Part shown: positions 1 through 6,586 of the stretch, one piece after another
Layout of the letters: each line of letters starts with the position of its first letter
How positions within the stretch are numbered: the first letter of the stretch is position 1
Assembly (NCBI GenBank): GCA_900550205.1
Contig: URRJ01000012.1
Span: 1 to 22,535, forward strand
Direction of reading: 5' to 3'
DNA length: 22,535 bases
DNA from: an uncultured Collinsella sp.
Lineage (GTDB): Bacteria; Actinomycetota; Coriobacteriia; Coriobacteriales; Coriobacteriaceae
The notes under the pieces: model-generated
Database searches by the model: none
What the model saw: the letters and a program-made list of their open reading frames with translations, nothing else
What the model was told of the DNA's origin: nothing
Position numbers and translations under genes: made by a program

Positions 1-260
1 GCGTCGACGCTCTCGGCGGCAGCTTCGTCGCCGCCCGTCAGCACGTTAACCGGGCAGATCACCACGACACCCGTTACGCGTCCCTGCTCTCCCGAACACT
101 CGTACACGTAGTATGCCGCACCCGGATCCTTGAGCATGAGCCCATCGGCAATCGCGCCGCGCAGGGCTTCGTTGTTGCTCAGAATGCTGCCCATCGCAGG
201 CAGCGCCTCGAGCACGCGGTCCTGAGCCGGGCGGATGCAGGGAAACGGAAGAGCTTTCAT
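1..260 (-). CDS. DUF1015 family protein, N-terminal part (cut by window edge)
   Basis: Reading leftwards from an ATG at 258-260, an open frame runs off the window and gives the first 86 residues (it begins MKALPFPCIRPAQDRVLEAL). The Pro-Phe-x-x-I-R-P-x opening matches the start of DUF1015 proteins, a family of unknown function that is often found beside serA and serC. An AGGA-type ribosome binding site lies six bases before the start. The start is 39 bases after the stop of the M20 peptidase gene on the same strand, so the two are probably co-transcribed. The presence of serC and serA about 3 kb away fits the usual neighbourhood of this family. The biochemical role is unknown, and only the N-terminal part is visible. 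Confidence 0.75.
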   Translation of the reverse strand, partial: MKALPFPCIRPAQDRVLEALPAMGSILSNNEALRGAIADGLMLKDPGAAYYVYECSGEQGRVTGVVVICPVNVLTGGDEAAAESVD

Positions 261-299
261 GGACGGTCCTAACGCGCGAGTCGGTTTGTTCGCGGCTTA

Positions 300-1520
300 T
301 TATGCCCCAACTTGGCTATCCGCGCCCCAGAGCATGTTGTCGGCGAGCGCGACCAGCACCTGCTGGCAGCGAACGATATCGGCGTGGGGCACATATTCGT
401 TGGGCTTGTGGGCGAGCGCGAGCGAGCCTGGGCCATAGCTCATGCAGTTGCGGTTGCCCGTCTTGCCGGCAATGACGGCGGTGTCGGTGTAGCCGGTAAA
501 GAAGCCGACGGTCGTGTCCGCGCCCGTCACATCGTCTGCTGCGCGCTTGAGTGCGGCTAGAAGGGGAGAGACCGGATCGCGCTCGATGGCGGGGCGGTCG
601 CCTGTCACGGTATAGCTTCCATGGCAACCGGGGACCGCGGCTTCGGCGCCGGCGATGGCCTGCTCTACCATGCGCGTTGCGGCGGCCGTATCGGTCGGCG
701 GGGTCAGGCGCATATCGACCCAGACCTTGGCGTGGTCGGGCACGACATAGGGACGGTAGCCACCCTCGATCTGTCCAAACGTGATGGTCGATGGCCCCAG
801 CTCATCATGCACGGGCAGCGCCGCGAACGCATGGCGCAGTGCGCAGACGACCTCGGCCATGGCGGCGACGGCATCCGCGCCCTTCCAAGGCTGGCTCGCG
901 TGCGCCGTGACGCCGGCCATCTCGATCTCAAACCACGTGCGGCCCTTGTGCGCCACCTGGATCTGCCCGTCGGTGGGCTCGGTGTCCAGCACCCATTCGC
1001 GCGAGCCGACCCAACTGGCATCGATGGCCGCCTCGGAGCCGCGCATAAAGTCCTCCTCGTCGACCGAGCAGATGAGCGAGAAGCCGCGGTGGGGCAGCTC
1101 GCCCCCTGCCGCTACACGCTCGAGTACGTGGACAAGCGCGGTAATGGCGCAGGCCAGGCCGCCCTTCATGTCGCAGGCGCCCCGGCCGTAGAGCTTGTCG
1201 TTGCGCACAACCGCCCCAAGCGGCGGCGTGTCCGCGTTCCAGCCATCGCCCAAGGTAACGGTATCCATATGGCAGATATAGACCAGCCGCGGCTCGTCGC
1301 TCAGTCCCGGCACGGTGACCATAAGGTTGCGGCGCCCGGGGAGTACTTCAAGCTCCTCAATCTGCGCGGCATCGAGCGCAGGACAATCAAACTGTGCCAG
1401 CCGCTGCTCAATGAGCCTCTTAATGAAGCGCTCAATCTCGCCCTCATATGCGCCGGGGTCCGAGCTGTCAATCTTCACAAGGTCCTGCGCAAGCCGCCAG
1501 GCAAAGTCCTTGTCAACCAT
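300..1520 (-). CDS. M20 family metallopeptidase (ArgE/DapE type)
   Basis: This 406-residue protein has the full set of M20 zinc-hydrolase motifs: H84-M-D86 at the first metal site, D117 in GACDMKGG, the E155-E156 pair (catalytic base and ligand) in VDEED, E181 in DTEPTD, and H371 in the C-terminal AHKPNEY. A dimerisation-type lid domain lies between roughly residues 185 and 300. The family is cytoplasmic and hydrolyses an amide bond of a peptide or N-acyl amino acid using one or two zinc ions; the substrate cannot be told from sequence. I chose the ATG at 1518-1520 because GAGG lies about seven bases upstream. The frame stays open to 1592, but that extension (24 residues) is basic and lacks a ribosome binding site. 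The gene is followed by the DUF1015 gene after 39 bases, which suggests an operon. Annotation as a specific deacylase (argE, dapE) would be over-reach. Confidence 0.9.
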   Translation of the reverse strand: MVDKDFAWRLAQDLVKIDSSDPGAYEGEIERFIKRLIEQRLAQFDCPALDAAQIEELEVLPGRRNLMVTVPGLSDEPRLVYICHMDTVTLGDGWNADTPPLGAVVRNDKLYGRGACDMKGGLACAITALVHVLERVAAGGELPHRGFSLICSVDEEDFMRGSEAAIDASWVGSREWVLDTEPTDGQIQVAHKGRTWFEIEMAGVTAHASQPWKGADAVAAMAEVVCALRHAFAALPVHDELGPSTITFGQIEGGYRPYVVPDHAKVWVDMRLTPPTDTAAATRMVEQAIAGAEAAVPGCHGSYTVTGDRPAIERDPVSPLLAALKRAADDVTGADTTVGFFTGYTDTAVIAGKTGNRNCMSYGPGSLALAHKPNEYVPHADIVRCQQVLVALADNMLWGADSQVGA

Positions 1521-1659
1521 ATGCAACCTCACAATCAGTTTGCTTTCCAAACCGATTGTAAGCCTCCAAAGAAATCCGCGACGTGCGCGCAACAGTATTT
1601 ACCGTTCGCAGGCCGAGCCAGCGCGTTTGCCGTCCAGGCGGGTTTGCAAACGACGCAGT

Positions 1660-1671
1660 GGGTACGTACCC
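1660..1671. promoter_or_regulatory. 12-bp perfect palindrome just before the start of the AbiEi/DUF559-like gene
   Basis: GGGTACGTACCC is a perfect palindrome ending three bases before the ATG at 1675. No Shine-Dalgarno sequence is visible there, so the palindrome occupies the place where a ribosome would load. It could be an operator for autoregulation or a small hairpin limiting translation. Both readings are inference. Confidence 0.35.
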
Positions 1672-1674
1672 TTC

Positions 1675-2724
1675 ATGGACGACATGCTGTGCGACATATC
1701 TGCCTTTCGGTATCACCGGATACCCCCACAGGTTTTGGCGATAATGCCGGACCTGCCCGATTCTGCGGACGATCCGCGCAGGGAGCATCTTTGTGAACAC
1801 CCGCTCGTCAAGCATTTCCTGGGCACTCCGTTACACGTGTTGGCGCAGGGCGGCTGCGGACGTAAGGGCGATCGCATTGTCAGGCATGTTTGGAACGGGG
1901 AGAGGCCGTTTGATTCCACGCGGCAGACAGAGTTTGGCCTCGATGTCGCATCCCCACTCTTTACCCTGCTGACCCTGGCTTCCTCGGTCTCGAACGAGCG
2001 TCTGATCATGTGCATGTTTGAGATGTGCGGCACCTTTGCCGTGTGCAAGATTGCGCCTCAGGTAAAGTCGGCACTTGAGCAGGCATATGGGGACCGGTGG
2101 GGTGACGCGCGGTCGGGCTGGGAAAACGTAAAGGATACCTCAGGGAATCCAACAGACTTGTGGAAACGACCTCCCTTGATTGAGCTCTCTGAACTTACCG
2201 AGTACATCGATAAGATCCCGGGGCTCCGCGGCGCTAAATCGTTCACACGTGCTGCGAAATGCATTACGGGGGTGGCGGCATCGCCGCTCGAGGTCCAGGC
2301 TTCGATGCTGTTTGGCCTTACGAGATTGCGCGGCGGCGAAGGGCTGAGCCTTACCAATAACGTAGAGATTCGCATGACGCGCAGTGCCCGCCTGATTTCG
2401 GGGCTCGATAGGCGCTATGCCGATATTCTGCTGGCAAATAAGGACGGCAGCCGAGAGTGTCTGGTTGAATGCCAAGGTAAAGCCATTCATGGATCCATAG
2501 AATCCAAGATCTCGGACTCCGATCGAACGACGGCGCTGCAAGCGATGGGATATCCCGTCGTTCTGATGACCTATGGTCAGCTGGCCGACTCCGATGCCTT
2601 CCGCGTGGTGATGGAGCTCATCATGTCCTATCTCGATATGCCGCTGAAAGACAAGACGCCGCGGCAGCAGGAGCTCGAACGGCGGCTTCGTGAGGAGATT
2701 TTTATCAATTGGGCGGAAATGTAG
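1675..2724 (+). CDS. AbiEi/DUF559-like protein with probable PD-(D/E)XK-type nuclease fold
   Basis: The protein has 349 residues. The N-terminus carries S-A-F-R-Y-H-R-I-P-P (9-18), a pattern typical of actinobacterial proteins that join an AbiEi-like region to a DUF559/Vsr-like nuclease fold. The C-terminal half has S-P-L-E (203-206), a conserved Asn (229), D250 in RRYADILL, E265-C-Q-G-K269, H272, then D-R-T-T-A-L-Q-A-M-G-Y; this follows the order seen in DUF559 (SP-x-E, N, D, E-x-D-G-x-x-H, D-x-x-R, L-x-x-x-G). D250, E265 and K269 would be the candidate metal-site residues. The longer frame opens at 1315 with a GTG inside the opposite M20 gene and is not credible. The ATG at 1675 (or at 1684) has no clear ribosome binding site and follows a palindrome. 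The gene stands alone, divergent from the M20 gene and convergent with serA. No partner toxin is seen. The family link is by motif reading only. Confidence 0.6.
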   Translation: MDDMLCDISAFRYHRIPPQVLAIMPDLPDSADDPRREHLCEHPLVKHFLGTPLHVLAQGGCGRKGDRIVRHVWNGERPFDSTRQTEFGLDVASPLFTLLTLASSVSNERLIMCMFEMCGTFAVCKIAPQVKSALEQAYGDRWGDARSGWENVKDTSGNPTDLWKRPPLIELSELTEYIDKIPGLRGAKSFTRAAKCITGVAASPLEVQASMLFGLTRLRGGEGLSLTNNVEIRMTRSARLISGLDRRYADILLANKDGSRECLVECQGKAIHGSIESKISDSDRTTALQAMGYPVVLMTYGQLADSDAFRVVMELIMSYLDMPLKDKTPRQQELERRLREEIFINWAEM

Positions 2725-3072
2725 TCGCGCGGGTGGAAAACGGTCGCGTGAACTAGAGTTTTGGTCGCAAAAAGCTTCAATTTTGCCTTGGAGGGGTCTT
2801 AAAAATGCCATCTAGAATAAGTTGTTTCGGAAAATAGACAGTCAACTTACATTCGGCACATAGAGATCGATTTTTACCTACTAAAGTCCCTGATAAAGCT
2901 GTTTATCAAAGCGGGTGCGCTGAGTGATTTGGGTCTTACCGTCGATTATCCGAAAAAACTTGTTCTGGGTATCATTTTGAAGCCGTCCGGAGTAACGAAA
3001 TCGGCCCCCCGTTTCGTGAAAACGGGGGGCCGAATGGGCTTCGTGGCCTGTCTGACAGGCTTGGCGCCGCCG
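2725..3072. other. Non-coding gap between the AbiEi/DUF559-like gene and serA
   Basis: This 348-base gap is more AT-rich than the flanking genes and I see no convincing coding frame in it. It contains a 7-bp stem TGATAAA-GCTG-TTTATCA (2891-2908) without a following T-run, the strong serA terminator at 3001-3033, and a 6-bp stem GCCTGT-CTG-ACAGGC (3046-3060). Two genes converge here, so a terminator for the plus-strand gene is expected; the perfect stem at 3001-3033 could serve in both directions, although the better T-rich tract is on the minus strand. Confidence 0.5.
3001..3033 (-). terminator. Strong intrinsic terminator after serA
   Basis: A perfect 14-bp stem (3001-3014 with 3020-3033, containing a six-C/six-G core) closes a five-base loop. 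Read on the minus strand it is followed by TTTCGTTACT. It lies about 40 bases past the serA stop and should end the serC-serA transcript. Confidence 0.85.
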
Positions 3073-4236
3073 CTATTTAATCACGCGCACGCGATACATC
3101 GACGGAATCTGCTTAAGCGCCTCGATCGTGCTGCTGTTCAGGTGTTCGTCGGTGTCGAACATGGTGTAGGCGTTCTCGCCGGCGGACTCGTTGGTCATGC
3201 GCTGCACGTTGGCGTTGTCCTTGGCCAGGATGGCCGTGATCTGGCCGATCATGTTGGGCACGTTGGCGTGCAGGCAGGCGATGCGGCTTGCGGCGCGCGC
3301 CTTGCCCATGCTGCAGGCGGGGTAGTTAACGCTGTGCGCGATATTGCCGTTTTCCAGGTAATCCTTGAGCTCGCTGATGGCCATGTCGGCGCAGTTGGCC
3401 TCGGCCTCGCCGGTGCCGGCGCCCGAGTGCGTGGTGATAAACGTGTTGGGCATCTTGACCGTCTTGGGCGTGGCAAAGTCGCAGCTAAACCAGCTGAGCT
3501 TGCCCTCGCGCAGAGCGGCGTCGACGGCGTCCTCGTCAATGATGGTCTCGCGCGCGTAGTTGATGAGCACGGCGCCCGGGGCGAGCAGGTCGATCTGCTC
3601 GGTGCTGATCATGCCGATGGTGTCTGCCTTGCTGGGCACGTGCACGGTGAGGTAGTCGCAGCCGCGGCAGAGGTCCTCGAGCGTGCCCACACGCTGCACC
3701 TCGCGGCTCAGCACCCACGCGTGCTCGACGGAAATGAACGGATCATAGCCGTAGACATCCATGCCCAGATCGACGCAGGCGTTGGCGACCTTGGAGCCCA
3801 CGTTGCCCAGACCGATAACACCGATGCGCTTGCCCTTGAGCTCGCGGCCCACAAAGGCCTTCTTGGCCTTCTCGGCGTCGACCTGAATTTCGGGATCGTC
3901 GGCGTTGTCGCGCACCCAGTTCATCGACTGCACCACGCCGCGGCTCGAGAGCACCAGCATGCCCAGGACGAGCTCCTTGACGGCGTTGCTGTTGGCGCCG
4001 GGGGAGTTAAAGACGACGACGCCCTTCTTGGCGTACTCCTCGACGGGGATGTTGTTGACGCCGGCGCCGCAGCGGGCGATAGCGCGGATGCCCTCGGGCA
4101 GCTCGTAGCCGTGCAGGTCGGTGGAACGCATCAGGATGGCGTCGGCCTCCTCGGCGGTGCCTACAAATTCGTAGCCCTCGCCAAACTCGACTTTGCCGTC
4201 TTTAGTGATGTCGTCGATGGTCTTAATCTTACGCAT
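3073..4236 (-). CDS. serA: D-3-phosphoglycerate dehydrogenase, short form with ACT domain
   Basis: This 387-residue protein is the first committed enzyme of serine synthesis, oxidising 3-phosphoglycerate to 3-phosphohydroxypyruvate with NAD. The substrate domain (about 1-95) is followed by a Rossmann domain with G142-L-G-N-V-G147 and D165 after the second strand. R229 in NYARE and H270 in THSGAG are the expected active-site Arg and His. The usual D-V-F-x-x-E-P block that supplies the catalytic Glu is replaced by CDFATPKT (252-259), a variation I associate with short-form enzymes of this kind. An ACT-type regulatory domain occupies about residues 315-387 (NVPNMIGQITAILAKDNANV), so serine feedback is possible. 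AAGGAG lies seven bases before the ATG. It follows serC by 72 bases on the same strand and ends at the 3001-3033 terminator. Confidence 0.95.
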   Translation of the reverse strand: MRKIKTIDDITKDGKVEFGEGYEFVGTAEEADAILMRSTDLHGYELPEGIRAIARCGAGVNNIPVEEYAKKGVVVFNSPGANSNAVKELVLGMLVLSSRGVVQSMNWVRDNADDPEIQVDAEKAKKAFVGRELKGKRIGVIGLGNVGSKVANACVDLGMDVYGYDPFISVEHAWVLSREVQRVGTLEDLCRGCDYLTVHVPSKADTIGMISTEQIDLLAPGAVLINYARETIIDEDAVDAALREGKLSWFSCDFATPKTVKMPNTFITTHSGAGTGEAEANCADMAISELKDYLENGNIAHSVNYPACSMGKARAASRIACLHANVPNMIGQITAILAKDNANVQRMTNESAGENAYTMFDTDEHLNSSTIEALKQIPSMYRVRVIK

Positions 4237-4308
4237 GGAAAAACTCCTTAGCAGGTTTTGATCTAAACAGGGTGGTCTGAGGTGGCTGGTCGGCCCGCGG
4301 ATTGCGGG

Positions 4309-5433
4309 CTAGTTAGATCGCGGGCTCAAACTATGCTGCGCTTCGAAGTCCTTCATGTACGCGGCCAGCGCCTGCACGTCCTCCATGGTCACGGCGTTGT
4401 AGACGCTGGCGCGCATGCCGCCCACCAGGCGATGGCCCTTGACGTTTTGAATCTGGTGCTCGGCCGCGCCTGCGACAAAGGCCGCGTCGAGTTCGGCGTC
4501 GCCGGTGCGGAAGGTGACGTTGGCAATGGAGCGGCTGTCGGTCTGCGCGGTGCCGTGGAACAACTCACTGTGCTCGAGCAGGTCGTAGAGCAGGTTGGCC
4601 TTGGCCCAGTTGCGCTCGGCCATGGCGGCAAGTCCGCCGGTCTCCTCGACCCAGTGGAACACCTTGCCGCACACGTAGATGCCAAAGGTGTTGGGCGTGT
4701 TGAGCATGGAGCCCTTGGCGGCCTGGGTCTTAAGGTCCAGGTACTGCGGCGTCTGCGCAAAGGCTGGGCCATCTGCGATGAGATCGTCGCGCACGATGAC
4801 CACGGTCACGCCCGCGGCGCCGGCGTTTTTCTGTGCGCCGGCGTAAATGAGCTCGTAGCGCTCAACGTCGAGCGGCTGCGACAGAAAGCAGCTCGAGACA
4901 TCGGCGACCAGCGGCACGTCGCCGCAGTTGGGCAGCTCGTGGTACATGGTGCCAAAGATGGTGTTGTTCTGGCAGATGTAGACGTAGTCGAGTCCGTCGC
5001 CCGCGGCCTCGGCGGCAATGCGCGCGCTGATGTCGGCCATGGTGGGAATGCGGTCGAAGTTGGTGTCCTCGGAGCTCGCGAGCAGCACGGCCTCGCCGTA
5101 CTTGGCGGCCTCCTTGTACGCTTTGTTGGCAAAGTTGCCGGTCACGACGTAGCCGGCGCGGCCGCGGCGCATGAGGTTCATCGGGATGCCCGCGAACTGC
5201 AGCGTGGCGCCACCCTGCAAAAACAGGACGCGGTAGTTGTCGGGGATGCTCAGCAGGCGGCGCAGGGTTGCCTCGGCGTCGTCGATGATCTGCTGGTACA
5301 TGCTAGATCGATGGCTCATCTCGAGCACGGACATGCCGCAACCGCGGTAGTCCATCATCTCGTCGGCGATCTCGGCGAGCACGCTTGTGGGCAGCGCGGC
5401 CGGGCCAGCTGAGAAGTTGTGCACACGTGCCAT
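4309..5433 (-). CDS. serC: Phosphoserine aminotransferase
   Basis: This 374-residue PLP enzyme converts 3-phosphohydroxypyruvate and glutamate to phosphoserine and 2-oxoglutarate. The opening F-S-A-G-P-A-A-L-P (7-15), the S-H-R-S segment (40-43), Q-G-G-A-T (73-77) and the lysine K202 in AGAQKNAG, which forms the PLP aldimine, are all typical of SerC. N-T-P-N-T lies in the C-terminal half, as in the family, and the length is normal. GAGGGGA stands about eight bases before the ATG. It is the first gene of a serC-serA operon: serA starts 72 bases downstream, and its product makes the substrate for SerC. No serB-type phosphoserine phosphatase is visible in the window. Nothing unusual was seen in the coding sequence. 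Confidence 0.96.
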   Translation of the reverse strand: MARVHNFSAGPAALPTSVLAEIADEMMDYRGCGMSVLEMSHRSSMYQQIIDDAEATLRRLLSIPDNYRVLFLQGGATLQFAGIPMNLMRRGRAGYVVTGNFANKAYKEAAKYGEAVLLASSEDTNFDRIPTMADISARIAAEAAGDGLDYVYICQNNTIFGTMYHELPNCGDVPLVADVSSCFLSQPLDVERYELIYAGAQKNAGAAGVTVVIVRDDLIADGPAFAQTPQYLDLKTQAAKGSMLNTPNTFGIYVCGKVFHWVEETGGLAAMAERNWAKANLLYDLLEHSELFHGTAQTDSRSIANVTFRTGDAELDAAFVAGAAEHQIQNVKGHRLVGGMRASVYNAVTMEDVQALAAYMKDFEAQHSLSPRSN

Positions 5434-5471
5434 CTTCTAGTTCCCCTCGTAGTCGTTTGAATGTTCGGGAT

Positions 5472-5480
5472 ACTTTAGCA
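5472..5480 (-). promoter_or_regulatory. Possible extended -10 promoter of serC-serA
   Basis: On the minus strand TGCTAAAGT gives a TGn extension directly before a TAAAGT -10 hexamer, about 39 bases upstream of the serC ATG. No good -35 hexamer is visible, which extended -10 promoters can tolerate. The call rests on the motif alone. Confidence 0.3.
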
Positions 5481-5563
5481 CAGTGGAGCGCCGGGCGCGA
5501 CCGCATCACGGTAAAACTCGACTACACCGCTATGATTTACAGGATGGTTACATGGGGGGGAGG

Positions 5564-5914
5564 CTACTTGAGTAGGTTGAATCTACTCAAAGGGTTCTTT
5601 CGATGGTCCTCGATTGCCAGGATGCTGATGTTTCGCTGCTCAACATCCACGTGGTAGCACACGCCGTAGTGCGCGCAAAAGAAGACCCTGCAGTCAATGG
5701 GCGGAAAGGCCGCCTGATAGTAGGGGTCGTATTCTTCGCCAAAATAAGGATGCTCGGCTAGAAAGTCGATGAGGTTGCCGATTCTGGCGTAGACTCGCTC
5801 CGAAGGAGTTTCGGCATAGGCATAGAGTGCCTCGTCAGTCATGACAACATCAAAAGGCTTATCAAGTTCGTCGAGCTCCGAGAAGAACTCGACGTCTGCG
5901 TTATCCAATTTCAT
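5564..5914 (-). CDS. RelE/ParE-type toxin of a type II toxin-antitoxin module
   Basis: The protein has 116 residues, begins MKLDNADVEFFSELDELD and ends with the beta-strand pattern R-V-F-F-C-A-H-Y-G-V-C-Y-H-V-D followed by I-S-I-L-A-I-E-D-H-R-K-N-P, as in RelE/ParE folds. RelE members cleave mRNA at the ribosome, whereas ParE members poison gyrase; I cannot say which this is. The ATG at 5912-5914 lies inside the end of the antitoxin gene (14-base overlap), so translation is probably coupled. An upstream in-frame start at 5971 would place 19 extra residues within the antitoxin gene and is less likely. Without its antitoxin the product would be expected to inhibit growth. Assignment to this superfamily is by fold pattern and context. 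Confidence 0.75.
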   Translation of the reverse strand: MKLDNADVEFFSELDELDKPFDVVMTDEALYAYAETPSERVYARIGNLIDFLAEHPYFGEEYDPYYQAAFPPIDCRVFFCAHYGVCYHVDVEQRNISILAIEDHRKNPLSRFNLLK

Positions 5915-6203
5915 GGCGAGCTGCCCTGATGCGATCCGCATCTGCCTTGGCCTGTTTCCAGGGCCGCACACGACCGTTCACTAAGTCGTCGTAGCCACGC
6001 GTGATGGCTCGCTGGATGCGTTCTTCGCGCTCCTGAATGGCGGATAGCGCGCGCGTCTGCTCGTCATAGGCCTCGGCATCCATGACGACAAGCGATGCCG
6101 ACCCGTTTTTGGTTAGGTAGACGGGTTCTTTGGTTTGGTGGCAGCTATCTGCTATGGAACCAAAGTTGCGTTGCAGATCTGAAATAGGCTTTACGATAGG
6201 CAT
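5901..6203 (-). CDS. Phd/YefM family antitoxin
   Basis: This 100-residue protein begins MPIVKPISDLQRNFGSIADS, followed by T-K-E-P-V-Y-L-T-K-N-G and V-V-M-D-A-E-A-Y. This is the classical Phd/YefM fold: an N-terminal DNA-binding and dimerising half, then a charged, probably flexible C-terminal half (from about residue 50) that wraps the toxin. It should neutralise the toxin encoded by the overlapping downstream gene and repress the operon. The start at 6201-6203 was chosen because AAGGA lies seven bases upstream; the frame stays open to 6404 but that part is not Phd-like. The operator palindrome at 6215-6232 and a consensus -10 lie just upstream, which supports autoregulation. Confidence 0.9.
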   Translation of the reverse strand: MPIVKPISDLQRNFGSIADSCHQTKEPVYLTKNGSASLVVMDAEAYDEQTRALSAIQEREERIQRAITRGYDDLVNGRVRPWKQAKADADRIRAARHEIG

Positions 6204-6214
6204 ATGAAAATCCT

Positions 6215-6232
6215 TACATAGAATCATATGTA
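6215..6232. promoter_or_regulatory. Probable operator of the toxin-antitoxin operon
   Basis: TACATA-GAATCA-TATGTA is an inverted repeat with perfect 6-bp arms. It lies 12 bases upstream of the antitoxin ATG and just downstream of its -10 element, the usual place for Phd/YefM autorepression. Confidence 0.6.
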
Positions 6233-6245
6233 TAATTTTATGTTG

Positions 6246-6251
6246 ATTATA
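6246..6251 (-). promoter_or_regulatory. -10 element (TATAAT) of the toxin-antitoxin operon
   Basis: The minus strand reads TATAAT, a perfect -10 hexamer, 43 bases upstream of the antitoxin start. The -35 region at normal spacing is poor. The adjacent operator would overlap the expected transcription start. Confidence 0.5.
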
Positions 6252-6586
6252 GCGTAAAGCCAAATAAGGAAATGAGCGAGCAGCCTTGCTTGTCCCATCT
6301 GGTGGCAGAAAGACGTGTATGACGCGCGGCGTGACCGCGCGCGACGGGTCCAATTTAATTGCCGTGAAGCCGTGGAAAACAGAACGGTCTCGAAGGGCGT
6401 GCAATTGCCGTTCACCGATTAAAACTACCGCTCATCTGCATATGCACAGTTGAGTTGTTGCACAACAAAATGTTGCTAAACAAAAACGTTCGCAAGTGGC
6501 GTATGAAGTATTCATAAACAATCATCTTCCTTATTTCCCGACGTAGCCGGTGGGTTGCGGCGTGGATTCTTGGGGGTCGTTTCTGT
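6252..6586. promoter_or_regulatory. Divergent intergenic region with several palindromes, upstream of the four-gene operon
   Basis: The gap separates the minus-strand toxin-antitoxin operon from the plus-strand operon that starts at 6587; no gene is seen in it. It holds a GC-rich 7-bp stem CGCGCGG-CGTGA-CCGCGCG (6323-6341), a perfect palindrome TGCATATGCA (6437-6446), an inverted repeat TTGTTG-CA-CAACAA (6455-6468) and another, TATGAA-GTA-TTCATA (6502-6516). A 9-base direct repeat AATTGCCGT occurs at 6357 and 6403. The AT-rich stretch 6437-6530 is the likely promoter zone: TTGTTG (6455) and TAAACA (6477) are 16 bases apart, a weak promoter candidate. A GGGGG tract at 6572-6576 is the only ribosome-binding-like sequence before the ATG at 6587. 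Confidence 0.45.

Noticed and set aside
1521..1592. Longer start for the M20 peptidase gene
   Set aside because: The extra 24 residues are basic and not family-like, and the ATG at 1518-1520 has a good ribosome binding site.
2929..4251. 440-residue plus-strand open frame opposite serA
   Set aside because: Antisense shadow of serA in GC-rich DNA; Val/Ala/His/Gly-rich translation with no domain, while serA matches its family end to end.
4282..5412. 376-residue plus-strand open frame opposite serC
   Set aside because: Shadow of serC with biased composition and no family match.
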